From contig NC_092563.1 of the NCBI RefSeq assembly GCF_037975245.1, forward strand, positions 17,165,594-17,229,593: a stretch of DNA of 64,000 nucleotides, given 5' to 3'. A program made the translations under genes and the position numbers. The stretch is from Apostichopus japonicus. Taxonomy: Eukaryota > Echinodermata > Holothuroidea > Aspidochirotida > Stichopodidae. This document shows positions 1 through 13,149 of the stretch, in pieces; positions within the stretch are counted from its first letter, which is position 1, and each line of letters opens with the position of its first letter. Below the pieces are notes generated by a model. The model was not told the origin of the DNA and ran no database searches. It worked only from the letters and a program-made list of their open reading frames with translations.

Positions 1-3000
1 ACGTTCTCTTCCTCTGGTTCTCTGGGATGTCTTCTCTTCCTCTTGCTCTCATAGCTTCTAGGGCTTCTCGGTTCGCCCGGTGGAGTCCTGGGACCCTTAC
101 CCTTCCTTCGTCTATCACCCTGGTCCCTCTTCCAGTCCTCCCCTCGTTCCGATTCGTCCCATTCAGCAGCGTCTTGCGGCTCCCAAGAATCTGTGGTTTC
201 CCACGCTCCGTCGTTCTCCTCCCAGTTCCCTGCTGGTTCCTCCGGAGGAGGAAGAGGAGGGGGTTCTGTCGGCTGGCCTTCTACCCACAAGTCCTGTGTT
301 TGCCATTCCTCAGGGGAAACCGGTTCCTCTTCACTCCAGTGGTCTCCCTGTTCCGGGTTTTCCCATTGTTCGGTCGAAGGAGGAGGTGGTGGAGATGGGG
401 TCCTTGGTCCCCTTCTCACCGGAGGATGCGGTGTCGTGGGATCTGGTGGTTTTTGCTCTAGAGTTTCTGTGTTCTGACTAGGAAAGTCTGAAAAGTGTGA
501 ATTTTCTGGGTGACTCTCTTTTGCAACCTCCCAATCCCAGTTTGATGGTCGAGATGTGGACTTGATTGTCTCGATTGGAGAGATATCTTCAACACCTGAG
601 AGGAAAGCAAAGAGGTACAATCACAGTAAACATAGTTAGTAAAGCTACATCTGCACTAGGTGGCCAGAAGGTTTTGGCATACATCCCCCGGATTAAAACA
701 GTCCGCAGAAATATCCCTCAAATTTATTGTACTGTCCTGGGAATATCTCTGAATTTGTTAAACGGTCCTGAATAATTTCAAACTTACCTCTTTGGCCTTC
801 AATTCATATAAACAGCTTCAATGTAAACTTTGATTGTGCACAATTACTTCATGACACACACATAAATTTCATCAGCTGTTTTTGACATGGATAACATCTT
901 TTTGAACTTAATAAAAAATACTTCCAAGCTTTTTTCACATAGCAGAAATGAAATTTAGCTTTAAATTTAAAGGTTACCGAAAGAAAGGGTAAGGCGATCA
1001 AATGTTACACATTACAGCCAATGGTGGTTTTCAATCATGTATGGCAGATGAATCACTACTCATCAGGCCATAGGACACCAGATTAAACACAAGTCACATA
1101 CAGTAGCTCCGAATGCTTCCTTTTAAACTGAGCACCTAATCAGGATTGCTCAGAATGATAGTACGCTCTTTCAATCTCTTAATAACTGGGGGGGGGGGTT
1201 ATTAACTAGGCTCAGAGCTATTCCTTTAAGGGTAAGAATAACCTAACAGTGCCGTGAGACTTACCAGGATGATCATAGCTAGGTACCAGCATTTGTATGT
1301 CAAAGATCAGAGTTAGATTTGCCTTAAACCAAATTCTATGTTCATCAAAATGACTGCATTTTACTTTATTGAATCTACAACTCTACTCAGAAGAACTACT
1401 ATATGAATATACTGTTTTGAATTTAATTCTTGATTAGTACAGACCTTGTTTGACATCTGTTGGATTCTCCTTAACAGGATGAGATGGTGGAGGAGGGGGT
1501 GGGGGAGGAGGCGGCGGGGACTCCGAGGACTCCCTTTGGGAGGCAATCGAGCCATAGACACAGAGAGTTAACTTGTGGTAACGTCCTCGAACAACCAAGT
1601 GTTCTGTGGTAATCTGTGAAAGAAACATAAATTATTGGAAAGGGAGATTCAACTTTGCTAGGGTATCATAAACTTTCATAAAATTTTGTTTTTTGTTTGA
1701 ACACAAAACAGGTCTACTTAGTGCACTTTCAAATATATCTCACTTTGAGATGTAGGAAATTTCCTGTTCTGTCAATAATTTGATATTATTTCCCATTTTG
1801 GGGGTGTGGAAGGTCAAGGGGGAGGGGTGTGAGGTGGGTTTGGTGTTCTCTTCATGAGTCATGGATGATTAAAAAATAGCATATATGATGTAACCACTTC
1901 CAATTAAAGTATATATTGTTATACCTTTGTTTTAGGAATGAGCTGGATATGTCCCTTTTCTGAAAAGTCCAGATTGCCAATTTTCTGATAAATTGCTACT
2001 GATGCATTCTTTGAGTTTTTACAGAAGAATTCTACTTTAAAGTTGGATGGACTTGTTTGTCTGTGAGAGAAAGAGAAAGGATATATGGGTAAATGTCACA
2101 AAATACAGTACTAAAATAAATCTACAGGGATTATTCAAATTGGCAAAGCATCACAGTTGGTACATAGGCTTCAAGGCTATATTAACTTAGGCTTGTATGT
2201 AGAAACATGAACTCTTTATTTGCAAAATAAGTAAACTTGAGTAGTTTTTCACAGTGAACATGATTGTAGGTTAGGGTTACTTTAAGTACAAAATCAGTGG
2301 TAAATGTTTATATATACAACACAGGGTACTCATACCCATAGACTCATCATACCCAGCTTGCTTACTATAATACATACAATTTTTACAGTATGTTTATATT
2401 GTAAGGTCGCATATGTATCTTTTACACTAGCATATCAACCAACCAAATGCAAATTAACATACAGTGACCATATGGCTCTGATTTCTGAGGACATGGACTG
2501 TCCCCGGATAAACAGCATCCCCGAAATTGTCCCGAATCTCATGTACTGTCGCTAATCATTCCCAAATTTGCAAAAAGGCCCAGAAACAAAACATTGTACC
2601 CATCTTTAACATCCCACCCTGTCCCTCAACAAGTATAGTATAGATAAAAAGCCAGATGTCAACTTAGGGGTCAACATCAATATCGGGTCCCCAGAATTCC
2701 TGAAAAAAAAACAATACGGTCACCTTAACTTAACAAACAATGTGAACGGCTTGATACCCTGTAAGGAACCACATAGAATTTTGCAACTGTTGACAAAAAG
2801 CTTTGTTGTGTTAAGTAGTTTGATTCTTTATTAGATTCACCAGTCTAGTACAAATGACAAAATAGAGAGATTAAACTACTGTACATAACAAACTATTGTA
2901 CACTTAGTACTGGTCAGAATGAAGGAAAGCAATCAAGGGATGTATAATATGTACTCACCCATAATACATGTCCTCCTTCAAGTCTTTGTGGGCCCGCATA

Positions 3001-5979
3001 CTCCTCGGAACCACTCTAAGCTCACTGACGTCTACCAGTGCAGGAAACTGGATGAGGTCGAGCTTGACATCCTGCCAATAGTTAATAATATACAAAAGAA
3101 ATGATGTCTTGTACAGTAGGATAGATCACAAATGGTTGCTTTGGGATTAATACAATATGTTTGAAAGATACAAATTCAAAAGTTTTTCCTTTTACAAGTT
3201 TCTATTGCAATAAATTACCCAAATATTAATATAAGCATGGCATGTGCTGGAAGCAAGCAATGCTGTCATATCTAATACTGGATATCCTAGTTAGAATTGT
3301 GTCTTTCAATGGCAAGAGGGTAGGTCTTTAAAAACTATACAGTGTATTATTGTGGTTAAGTTTCATTTGAGTTTGCAGTGACCCATAACTACCCAAATTG
3401 GACAGTGTAATTCAAGTTCTTCAGTTATTCTGGTCACAAATCTTCCACTTCTCTCCTTATTCATTTATGAAAGAAAGATCATGTGAATGTTTGGCTGGTG
3501 TTGTTGCTGTCTTGGTCACTAGCTGAGATAACAGCCTTGCTGTTTTTTCTAGTGTCCTTCATATGTTAACCTTCCTACTGTAATGTAGCATTTGTTTTTA
3601 CGAACGTATGTGAATTAAATTTGAAATTGAAATCGTTATAACCATTAGCTATTTGTACAGTGTGTACTATGGTAATCCACAATTGTACTCTTTTATTCTA
3701 GGGCCTCTCTAGAATAAGTGTCAATGAGCTGTTTGTTTTCCTCTTGTTGGATTTTGTATTAAGTTACAGGAACTACTAGCAGCACCATATCTATTTGTTT
3801 TGTCACAAATATCACATCTGAAGAGTTAGGCCTAATGTAAACTGCCATAAGGTCACCAGTTAAACATGTTAATATAATGTTAAAGCATACTGAAATTGTT
3901 CCTTAGAACTGTCAATATTTGTCACAAGAATACTTAGATTTAGATTTTTCTCTTAGGGAAAAGTTAAACAACAATTTTTCCAAGGTAGTGTAAGACACCC
4001 TTAAAAGCATTCTTAAACCCATTCACACTACTTGCAAGTACAACTTTCTCAGGCAAACCGTTCCACTCATTCACAACCCTATTAGAGAAAAGTTATACTG
4101 AATATTAATCCTACTTTGTAACTTCTGGAGTTTAAGACAATGACCTCTGATACATCTTCTGTACTATTAGCAAACATGAAAAAGTCAGTGAAGGATAAAT
4201 TGTCAAAACCATACACGATCCTGCCCGCCCCTATTTACGCACACCCTGCCCTTTCAACCAATTTTTACTCCCAGCCCCACCCCCCTTTCATCCGCCCTTG
4301 TATTTCCCTACTCGCCAACTCTGTAGTAGCTCCATAAATTTGACCTTGCAGCAATTCCAACAACCATCTTCAAAAATCCCTATACCTACAGTGTGCATCT
4401 CTTTTGCTAACTTCCACACAGATTCAAATATTACATGATAGTCTCAGAAACAATTCAAGTGCATCTTTGTACCTGGAGTAATTGTTGTATGTGACAACAA
4501 GGCCTAAAGTTATGATATTTGAGTGTACACATATGATAGCCTATACCGCAAACTTCACTATATCTACACGGGAAAGTAATGTTGCAAGTAATTGTTGTTA
4601 AAAACCCAATTCGTGTTCATTGAGCACTACAGATAAAAGAATGTTTCCAGACAATGGATAGGGACTATTAGCCAATCAAATCACGGGAATTTTGGAAAAG
4701 CATCATTGTCTATTTCAGCATGAAAATTTCCGTAATGGGGTGTTGTTGACCCTGTACCTTGCGGTTGATTGTTATGATATATTTATTTTCAAACAAATTC
4801 AATGATCTGTAGGATTGGAAGAAATTTTGGCTCTTTTCAGAACAAGTTGTGGTTTTTTTAAAAGAAAAAATGAAAGATATTCATTCAAAATGTGTTTTGT
4901 TAAGTTTTCCATTTACCTCATTGTGAGTGTGTACTTGGGGTTTGGTTTCTCAAAAAAGAAAAGTTTGCATCTGCTGGACGCAAGCAGTTGGAACACTTTG
5001 TGTCCCTGACGAAAACATTGCATCCCCGACACAGAATCCTACGTTCGTAACAATGCTGACCCCACTAGTAAGGTCCAGCCAAGAAGAAGCACAGCCTTTG
5101 ATTACCACCCTGTTTTGTACTACCGAGCCAATTTTCGCTCCAAGACAGTAAATTCTCATTGACACCGATCTCTTCAGCCTATGTAAGTAAAAGATGCTGG
5201 TGGGGAACTTTTTCAAAGGCATTTCTGGAAATCCAGGAAAAAAACATCTACAGACTTCTGCTTATTTTGTGAGCTTGTTACATCTTCCATAAACTCAAGA
5301 ATATTTGTGAAACAAGACCTTTTTGGACAAAAGCCATGTTGAGACTCTCTGATCAAAGACTGAATACTGAAGTGACTGACCATAGACTTTTTAACAATAC
5401 TCCATGACCTTACAAACAACACCAGTGAGACTTACAGGCATGTAATAACAGGGCTTAGACTTATCACCCTTCTTGAAAAGTGGGGTTATATAAGCACGTC
5501 TCCAGTCCTGAGGAACATAACCTTCAATTCATTCATAAGCTTACTAAAATCCAATGGAAAAAAAAGCAAAAGCATGTGTACTGTAGGCCTGGCCTATACT
5601 ATTATTATTCCCAAAGCTCAGATTTTTTGTTCAGAAAACCCATCAATACTTCAATGAAACCGTAAACTCTGTGGATATGGAACAGTAACCGTAGCCTGAT
5701 AGCTTCATTTCGGCATATCGTTGGTTCAATAGCCTATTATTAAGTATTAATAACCTAACGAATACCGATATGCTGAGCATAGTGCTTAGCCTTGTTTCAT
5801 AGGCCAACGTTATGTTACTTGATAGGCCTAGCCTGATCAATCGGTAACACGTCTTCCTAACTTCTATAACAAGTTCTAACTAGATGAATGCATTCCGCGG
5901 AAAAATCATTGCTTACATCCTTTTCCTCATGGGTACAGGTGCCACAAAAGATCAAAGCACGGCCTTGGCTGTCGGTCAT
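1..5979 (-). CDS. VIRMA: Virilizer (VIRMA/KIAA1429) orthologue, 5' part of gene, partial
   Basis: Scaffold of the nuclear m6A methyltransferase (MACOM/WTAP) complex. Coding exons on the minus strand: 5979-5917 (21 codons from ATG), 3071-2959, 2060-1925, 1613-1445, 595-1 (continues off the left edge). Every junction has GT/AG and phases agree (0, 2, 0, 1); the parts join into 358 open codons. Family marks: exon 2 reads KLDLIQFPALVDVSELRVVP, exon 4 reads LVVRGRYHKLTLCVYGS followed by 11 consecutive prolines, and exon 5 has RGPRTPSPPPPP. This order (short start, FP/E-RV-P block, TSP block, LRG-Y--LTL-YGS, polyproline) is that of vertebrate VIRMA. Exon 5 is a long acidic, Trp-rich low-complexity segment (11 Trp within about 140 residues). 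Exon 1 is assigned by its short LIF---CTHEEKD match, its donor GTAAGC and phase; it is the least certain exon. Intron 1 carries a LINE remnant. The 3' two-thirds or more of the gene lies outside. Confidence 0.9.
2461..2724. repeat. possible short inverted-repeat (MITE-like) element in VIRMA intron 2
   Basis: The left edge has GTGACCATAT and the right edge has ATACGGTCAC, an imperfect inverted pair (9 of 10). The inside is rich in tccc/gtcc steps. A related stretch (catcccccggattaaaacag) occurs at about 681-702 in VIRMA intron 4. No clean target duplication was found, so the element class is open. Confidence 0.25.
3955..5540 (-). mobile_element. decayed CR1/L2-like LINE (reverse transcriptase pieces) in VIRMA intron 1
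   Basis: Minus-strand translation gives, in order, FKKGDKS...YMPVSLTGVV (about 5495-5400), then SQHGFCPKRSC and VDVFFLDFQK (about 5350-5222), then, in another frame, ASSWLDLTSGVSIV (about 5100-5050). These are successive blocks of a non-LTR reverse transcriptase. At about 4100-3965 the stretch NRVVNEWNGLP...SVNGFKNAFKG is the usual C-terminus of this LINE type. The catalytic YADD region is not recognisable. Frameshifts and stops show it is dead. It lies in the same orientation as the host gene. Confidence 0.75.
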
Positions 5980-8285
5980 TTTTGCCTAGCCTAGGTGGAT
6001 TATTAATATTAATCAGGCCAAACACCAGAGCGGAGCCAGACACTAATTGTTTGATATCGCGCGCAACATTCTTTATTGGTAGGTGTTTTGCGAATTTATG
6101 GGCCATTGTTGTATCACATAACTAAATACACGACTGATTAAGTGGACGAAAACATTTTAGTCAAATTCTTTCATTCATGTAGCCGTTTCAAGACATTCCT
6201 GTTTTGAATGTCTTACCCTGTTCAATACTTGCTCATAATACATTGATCGGCATTTGTAATAACAAGAGAGAAGCAATAAAGTTACAGGGAATGGAACATG
6301 GTCAATAAATTGAAGAAACGTGGAATGCTGGATATCCAGATCACCGTGTATCTAAATTATCATTTTAATATGATATGGTAACTTGAAGAAGAAGCAAAAC
6401 AGAATGGAATGAAAGACAGAATGAATGAAATTACGTTATTGACGACCTCGCCCAACGGACACCGGGGGGGGGGGGGTTGGGCGATTGACGTGTGTAGGGT
6501 TACAATGGTGTGGCATGGGATTTTCTGTTTAGTATCCATGCAAATACTGATTTACATAGCAGGGTTTCAACATCATTTATGGCCAGAGCTGGATGCAGGA
6601 TCGAATCATGAGTGTTGCCGTGGGATCGTGGAACCAATTGACAAACATACAGGGTAGGGGAGCGAGAAGAAGGGGTGGGGGGGGGGGGAGTCCTCCGACA
6701 GACGAATTCAAACTTAGATGTCAAATGGTACATTCTGATGCATTTAAAAAATCTTAATGACATCACCACTGCTATAAACAAAGGGTTGCAAATAGTTTCG
6801 AATGATTGTGTGGCTGTTGAATGGAAAGGGGGGGGGGGATGGAAGGTATGGTACTAGGTAACTTAATTCTTGCAACGTAACAGTTTCATGCAAAGTTAAC
6901 AAATTAAGGTTTACAATTTTGTATCAACCGAAGGCAAGGCCTTCTCACACGCGGTACACCACAGTTAACCTCAGTCTGCTCATTGGTGACTGCACCGGTA
7001 CACGTACTGCGCATACCCAAATGCATGTGTATAATTCAAACAGTCGCTCCCGTGGCACGATACACTTCCCCTGGAGACTTCTCATAGGTTATATATCCTA
7101 CAGCACACGCAAACTATATTTACAAGTTACATCCGCTTTTATTCACATGTGTGACGAGAAAGAGGCACTGCTGAATTTTGTACTGCGTAAGGACATACGT
7201 TATGACATGGCCAGGACTCGAACATTCAAAAACTTATTCTGTCGGTCACGAAGTCATCCGGGCTTTTCCGTGACCCGAAGTCAAATTTCAACAAATAGAG
7301 CAAGAACACATACATAATTATGCCTAAATATTGCGAATCAGTGAAAGTTCAAATTAAAAAAAAATAAGGTTGCGCTTTCGGAACGCATAAAGAATTGAGC
7401 AAATGCTCAAAACAAACACGTTAGGCCTAAAAATGCCTGCAGAAATAGAACAGATAGGAGGCTAAGTATAACAGCGTTACGCTACGCATATTTTCCATCT
7501 AAATGATGTTTCGGATCGTATGTATTTATGAATCAGCGATTGCGTGAATGTTGATCATAGTTTTGGACTCATGACGTCACAAGGGGTTACATTTTGCGTA
7601 CAGAATATGAAGGAAACGCATGATCTTCGCATCAACTTATGAAAGCGTTTCAATTAATCATTGAATCAAAATGGTAAAATCACAAATTCACTTCACTTTT
7701 ACGCCCGTTCAAACTTTAATTATAGGATGAGACACTTCCTATCCGAATTCGAATAATGTAGATATGAGCAAAGTCTCCATGCACTGGTTACTTGTAACTT
7801 GCCGTAAACAGCCAAGGGGAGAATACTATCATGGGAAATTGTATAAGAACTGTTGATTGGTTGCAAACTATTAAAACACTATTATAGTTGCATATAACCG
7901 TCCAACTGCCAATCAAAATGTGAAGGCAAGAAAAAAAAATCCAAACTATAATCTTCGCCTTACATGAGTGATGATCTAAATGGAACACGTACCAGCACCT
8001 CAAAAATCATTTTTTTTTTACAACATTTATGACCAAATGTAGGTTACAGGAAAAAATTAACCTAACTTTTTCTTTATATCTGAGCGTGAGGAACCGGATC
8101 TGCGAGTAATGGCTTCCGAGACGCAATGTGACACTGCAGACCCCCCCACCCCTCTCCCCTAGCCACCAAAAATGTTCTTCTTTTCCTAACGTACTGAAAC
8201 AATAGGGAAGAGCTGCAGAGAAACGGCACGCTCAATACATTGTTCCTTAGTTGAATCAGTCACAAATTTAACTCTCAACGAAAAT
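5980..8285. other. gene-poor stretch upstream of VIRMA
   Basis: The first part should hold the VIRMA 5' UTR and promoter on the minus strand. There is a GCGCGC patch at about 6057-6063 and an inverted CCAAT at about 6074-6078, but no element I can call with confidence. Runs of 10-12 G occur near 6461, 6682 and 6829. No coding exon was recognised. Confidence 0.4.
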
Positions 8286-9013
8286 CCCCCTCCCCTTTGG
8301 AAAAGTTTTAGTTTTGAAACGTCCTTAGATGCAATCTGGTGCATATTTTAAGTCAAATTTGATTTGCCGACGGATCTGGAAGTGGTGACTGAAATGGGGG
8401 AGGGGTCTAAGGGGAGGGGGTGTCCCCCTCCCCTTTGGCAATTTTTTAGTTTTGAAACGTCCTTAGATGCAATCTGGTGCATATTTTAAGTCAAATTTGA
8501 TTTGCCGACGGATCTGGAAGTGGTGACTGAAATGGGGGAGGGGTCTAAGGGGAGGGGGTGTCCCCCTCCCCTTTGGAAAATTTTTAGTTTTGAAACGTCC
8601 TTAGATGCAATCTGGTGTATATTTTAAGTCAAATTTGATTTGCCGACGGATCTGGAAGTGGTGACTGAAATGGGGGAGGGGTCTAATTTTTAGTTTTGAA
8701 ACGTCCTTAGATGCAATCTGATGTATATTTTATTCAAATTTGATTTGCCGACGGATCTGGAAGTGGTGACTGAAATGGGGGAGGGGTCTAAGGGGAGGGG
8801 TGTCCCCCTCCCCTTTGGAAATTTTTTAGTTTGAAACGTCCTTAGATGCAATCTGGTGCATATTTTAAGTCAAATTTGATTTGCCGACGGATCTGGAAGT
8901 GGTGACTGAAATGGGGGATGGGTCTAAGGGTAGGGGGTCTACCCCTCCCCTTTGGAAAAATTAGTTTGAACGTCCTTAGATGCAATCTGGTGCATATTTT
9001 AAGTCAAATTTGG
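8286..9013. repeat. 137-bp tandem repeat, about 5.3 units
   Basis: Units start with cccctcccctttggaaaa and contain cgtccttagatgcaatctgg, then gccgacggatctggaagtgg and a G-rich end (gggggaggggtctaagggg). Starts are near 8286, 8424, 8561, 8685 (shortened at the junction), 8803 and 8940 (last unit truncated). Units differ by a few bases, mostly in the G and T runs. A C-rich block ending gctcgctacgcccctgg (9172-9188) follows. It resembles the right end of the hAT-like elements elsewhere in the window, so the array may be the inside of such an element. Confidence 0.88.
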
Positions 9014-9721
9014 CACGGAAGAAGCTCCCGTTCTCCTTTTTCTATTCAGCTTTCCTTCTTTCTTCCCCTTCCGCTCTCTTCACCTTTTCTCCTTTTGCCG
9101 ACAGACCCAAAATTTGCCGACAGCGACCAAATTATTGGGGGTGTGTGACACCCCCCACACCCCCCCCCCCCGCTCGCTACGCCCCTGGAGACTTTACACT
9201 GTCACACCCGCATGCCAATCAGTCCATGGCATGAAGTAAAAATTATACTGGCATATCTTTAAAGTTTTGTATATCTCGGATCCTAAGTGATTCTCACACA
9301 TCGCCCAAGCATGTCCAACCATGAACCATGACGTTATAACTTATTTAGCAGAGACGATGACAGACAAACAAATATGCTACTGTTGGCTGATTACTTAATA
9401 GGCCTATTGAATGATGTTTAAGTAAACATGTTGACGTGGCCGATTCTATGCCATCACAGTTTGAACTACAAACCCAACGCGGGGCCAACGGTTAAGCTTA
9501 TAGCGTTGGTTGATGTTTCAATTGTATGCTACATTAAATCTGACTGAATTTTAGACTTTGGACCATTCTTATCAACATATTAATAATTAACATTAACATA
9601 AATGATGAATGTCATTCAAGTTTTCAAACGATGATTCGTATGCCATCGATGGTATTACTAATAGCGCCTTACTGTCACTTCTTTCGTAATAATAAATGTT
9701 TTTGAGACGTTTATTTTCAAC

Positions 9722-9782
9722 ATGGCCTTTTCAACTCTACTTTTCACATTTTCATCATTGCTAGTACTTACCCGTGGACGAA
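9722..9782 (+). CDS. candidate orphan first exon encoding a signal peptide
   Basis: The ATG opens MAFSTLLFTFSSLLVLTRGR, a short N-terminus with a hydrophobic core that would suit a secreted or membrane protein, and the exon then meets the donor GTAAGTAT in phase 1, as is common for signal-peptide exons. A good acceptor (tctctcctgcag, ending 9956) follows but its exon stops after about 13 codons. I could not find a convincing second exon, so this may be a pseudogene start or chance. Confidence 0.25.
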
Positions 9783-10439
9783 GTAAGTATTACTTTCTGA
9801 TTCGTATTGGTATCAATTCTAACACAATGGTAGGAGCAAATGGCTGTGTTCGCAAGATATGAAAATGTAGCCAATTTACCTTTCCGTATTATCCGGCGGC
9901 CCGTTGTGTACAGGGTTCAATGTGTGATTTCTGTGGTAATCGACTCTCTCCTGCAGTTATAGCGATTGCTCTACTTCGAGGTGCCCAGTTTCTGTAAAAA
10001 ATGAAACAGTTATATATCCAGCAACGCTAAATACATAAACTTTCATTAAGTTTTGTTGTCGGACTATGGTTTTGAAAGTACATCAAATTATTGTCATTTG
10101 TCAATGGAGAATATCCTAAACCTCACAAAATTTTCATGTAGTCCTCTTACTCGCAACATTGTTACTCAATTGGGCAAAACAAATGCGATTGATTTGGAGC
10201 AAACGGTTGTCGATTACATACTTTTTAACATTTACAACCATGTTAAAATTTTGCCGATTGGTTAAGTAGTATTATTGTACTCGATTGCTTTGTGTTACGA
10301 CTCAAATGACATATCTTCATCTCATAGTTTATTGATATGCACAGTTGTCAATGAAGATCATGTGACCATGGGTCTTAGTTTTTGATTCCTTGCCGAAGGA
10401 ATCTATGCGATGGTGATGGCGTGTGCGTGTGTTTGTGTG

Positions 10440-10860
10440 TATGTGAAGCCTTGGCTTGTAAAACACAATATCTGACGAACCCAAAGTTGCTTGAACTTGA
10501 AACTTTAGTATGCAGCTGGTACTTGGTAAGTAGATGATCCCTATTGTTTTTCATGGAGGTCAATGGTCATTTGAGGTCAATAGAGGTCAAGGCTAAAATC
10601 CTTGTAAACACGATATCTCAAGAAGTTGCTTGAACATTAAACTTAATATGTCGGTAGCCCTTGGTAAGCAGATGATCTCTATTGTTGTTCATGGAGGTCA
10701 AAGGTCGTTTGAGGTCAACAGATAACAAAGTCTGAGAAATTTGCAAATGCGATAACTTCAGAAGGTGCTTGAACTTCACACTTGGTATATACATATCCCT
10801 TGCTAAATACATGTCTACAGTTTCCCTAGAGGTCAAAGGTCAATGACAGGTTAAGGTCAG
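10440..10860. repeat. three diverged ~142-bp tandem units rich in AGGTCA half-sites
   Basis: Each unit runs from a (taaaacac/caaatgc)gataactc-like start through 'gcttgaac', 'cttggtaag-agatgatc' and 'catggaggtcaaaggtc'. Units begin near 10458, 10603 and 10745. AGGTCAAAGGTC occurs at 10695-10706 and AGGTCAAAGGTCA at 10830-10842, both matching a direct repeat spaced by one base. Further AGGTCA copies surround them. The repeat family is not identified. Confidence 0.65.
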
Positions 10861-13149
10861 AATAAGTCTGATTCTGCAGAGGTGAAGTTTGTTTGACCGT
10901 CAATCCTCTTTGCATAGGTATGAATTAATAAATTCTGCAAGACTTGCCATCTCTGCTCAGCAATTCAGATCGTGTATCTTGTATCTAAAGTTTCTTCTCA
11001 TATTGGCAAGGAATCACTAAACGTCATTTGACTTTCCGGTTTCGTTTCGTGTTTGTTTAACATCATTTGCTTTAACAAATATTTGCACACATATGTACTT
11101 ATTCATGGGAAATCGTATAGGCCAACATAAAGTACCAATAGATATAATGAGTACGCATATTATTTTACAATACGTATTGTTATGAATTCTTATGCTTCGG
11201 TTAAAGGCATTGAAGACTCGCCCCAAACCGTGTGCCGCGCTCTGAAAAAGTTAACTTTCCGTTGCTTGCAAATGACGGTTTTCTTCTTGTCGCTACAAAA
11301 TGCAGTTAGTAATAACACGTGATACCCTGTTATCTTTTATCTAGACCTGAGATGTCCACGCTGCTATGTACACTGTGTTGTGGGTATTGACCGTAGCTGT
11401 GTGTATTGACTGTACACTAGTGTCTAATTACCGACGGTAGCAAGCTGCGTGTGTATTTTCTGGGATCGATGGTGGTGTCTAACACTTCTGTTACACCTCA
11501 TTCGAAACTAGGTCACATTACCGGCATTAGACGTTTCTTAGTGCGCGAGTCTTCACACCCTTTAAATCAACTTCTCAAGAAATTGAGTGGTGCTCTATAG
11601 GTGTGTGCTTAAGATCGCACTCCTCAAGATAGTCAGGTGTTCTATTTATACATTTGGTGGTTGATTTCAATTGCCCTCCTGAATGGTATAGTGTACATTG
11701 TACATATGGTATAAGATGTTCTAACGTTTTCTCTGAATCGAGTTATAGGCCTTTCGAGACGGTATAAATCACAAATGTAAGACCAATTAAAAAAATGGGG
11801 AAAGCGGACGGAAGCAACTTATTTCTGCTTTTATTTTTGGTGTCATTTTTTTTTAATGTTTCCTTATTATTTTACGACGTCATGTTAAGGTGTGACATGA
11901 AAAATAAATTTTACAAAACAGCTCAAATCTAATAATTTAATTCTATTAAGGAGTTTTCCCAGCTACATATAGTGTTATGTAGTAAAGATGAAGTAGTATA
12001 CCGCCACCTCCCTGTAATTAACTTTATATACCGTATTGGACGATCACGGACATATTTGAAGAGTAGAATATAGTACGTAGAGCATTATAACACACGTCTC
12101 TTGTTTGCTCTCAGCCTCTTTCTTCATTCTATATACATGCCCTTACCTAACACCGAAGTATATAACACATAGCTACACAACATAGAACTCGATCAAGTCT
12201 TTAAAATGTCATTAGTGTGTCTCATATCCTTAAATTTTGAATGGTTGTCTTTATTATAGATATATTTTTTCCTAGACTGAGAGAGATTTTTTTTTTAAAT
12301 CCTGAATCTAGAATATTGAAGTTTTTAATATTCCCTAGTACCGTTCTTTGTTTTAATAATTTTAAAACTAACCCAAGCTACTGTAGTGTTACCTCCCGAC
12401 TCAGACACTTTAACATGTGTAAGGAGAGTATAAGACATTACAAATATGACACAAAAATAAAACCTTGTGTTCTTTTTGAACGCCATTCCTTCGGTGCGAG
12501 CTTAGAATCTTGAGGTTGTGCACACTATAATGACTTATGAAATCAGAAGAAATGATATGATCATTTCGCTAAAACTAAGTGAAATAGCGACAACTGTCTA
12601 GGCGTTCACTTTATCTTAGACTTGCTTTCATCTAGGTAGTGGAACTCTCATAGGGACAGCTGCTCCCTGCCCCCCGCCCCACCCCGACAGGCTACGGCCC
12701 TGTACTTGGCATCAGTCAGCGTACTCACAAATAAACTGTTTTGTCAACATATGTACATAACGACTAAACAAGGACTGGAGGTATAATGAGAAACATGGTA
12801 TTAACAACATGACTAGCAGCTTAGCACCCAGGCTTAGCACCATGCATTTATCTGTCTCAAAACTATGAAATATATAATTATCTCAAAATCACTCAAAACT
12901 ATCATGAGTGGCATTGCTAACAAAACTGAATCCAAAATATAATATATATGTAGTGGTATATTGCTTGTCCGTGATACATCATACCTTAAAATATGAAAAA
13001 CAATATACTGGAATAGGGATTAGCGAATGCTGCTGGCTTCCATTGTCTGTTGGCTTAGCATATAGCTTCAGCGTTATGTGGGCGCGGTTCCTCATTTGAT
13101 TGACGTCATAAAAAAATCTGTAACTATCATTTCAACCTAGTTGAAAAGT
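10861..13149. other. AT-rich stretch, no gene recognised
   Basis: I see no open frame with family similarity and no tandem repeat. Short C-rich pieces near 12661-12690 (ccccgccccacccc...gctacggccctg) look like a worn end of the dispersed GC-rich elements described elsewhere. Confidence 0.35.

Noticed and set aside
27-481. Plus-strand open frames up to 144 codons at the left edge
   Set aside because: They are antisense shadows of VIRMA exon 5, whose minus-strand frame is fully open for 595 bases, starts at a good acceptor and continues the previous exon's phase.
7195-7300. tRNA-like sequence on the minus strand (gttcgagtcctggcc)
   Set aside because: A B-box-like stretch only; no A box or cloverleaf could be drawn around it.
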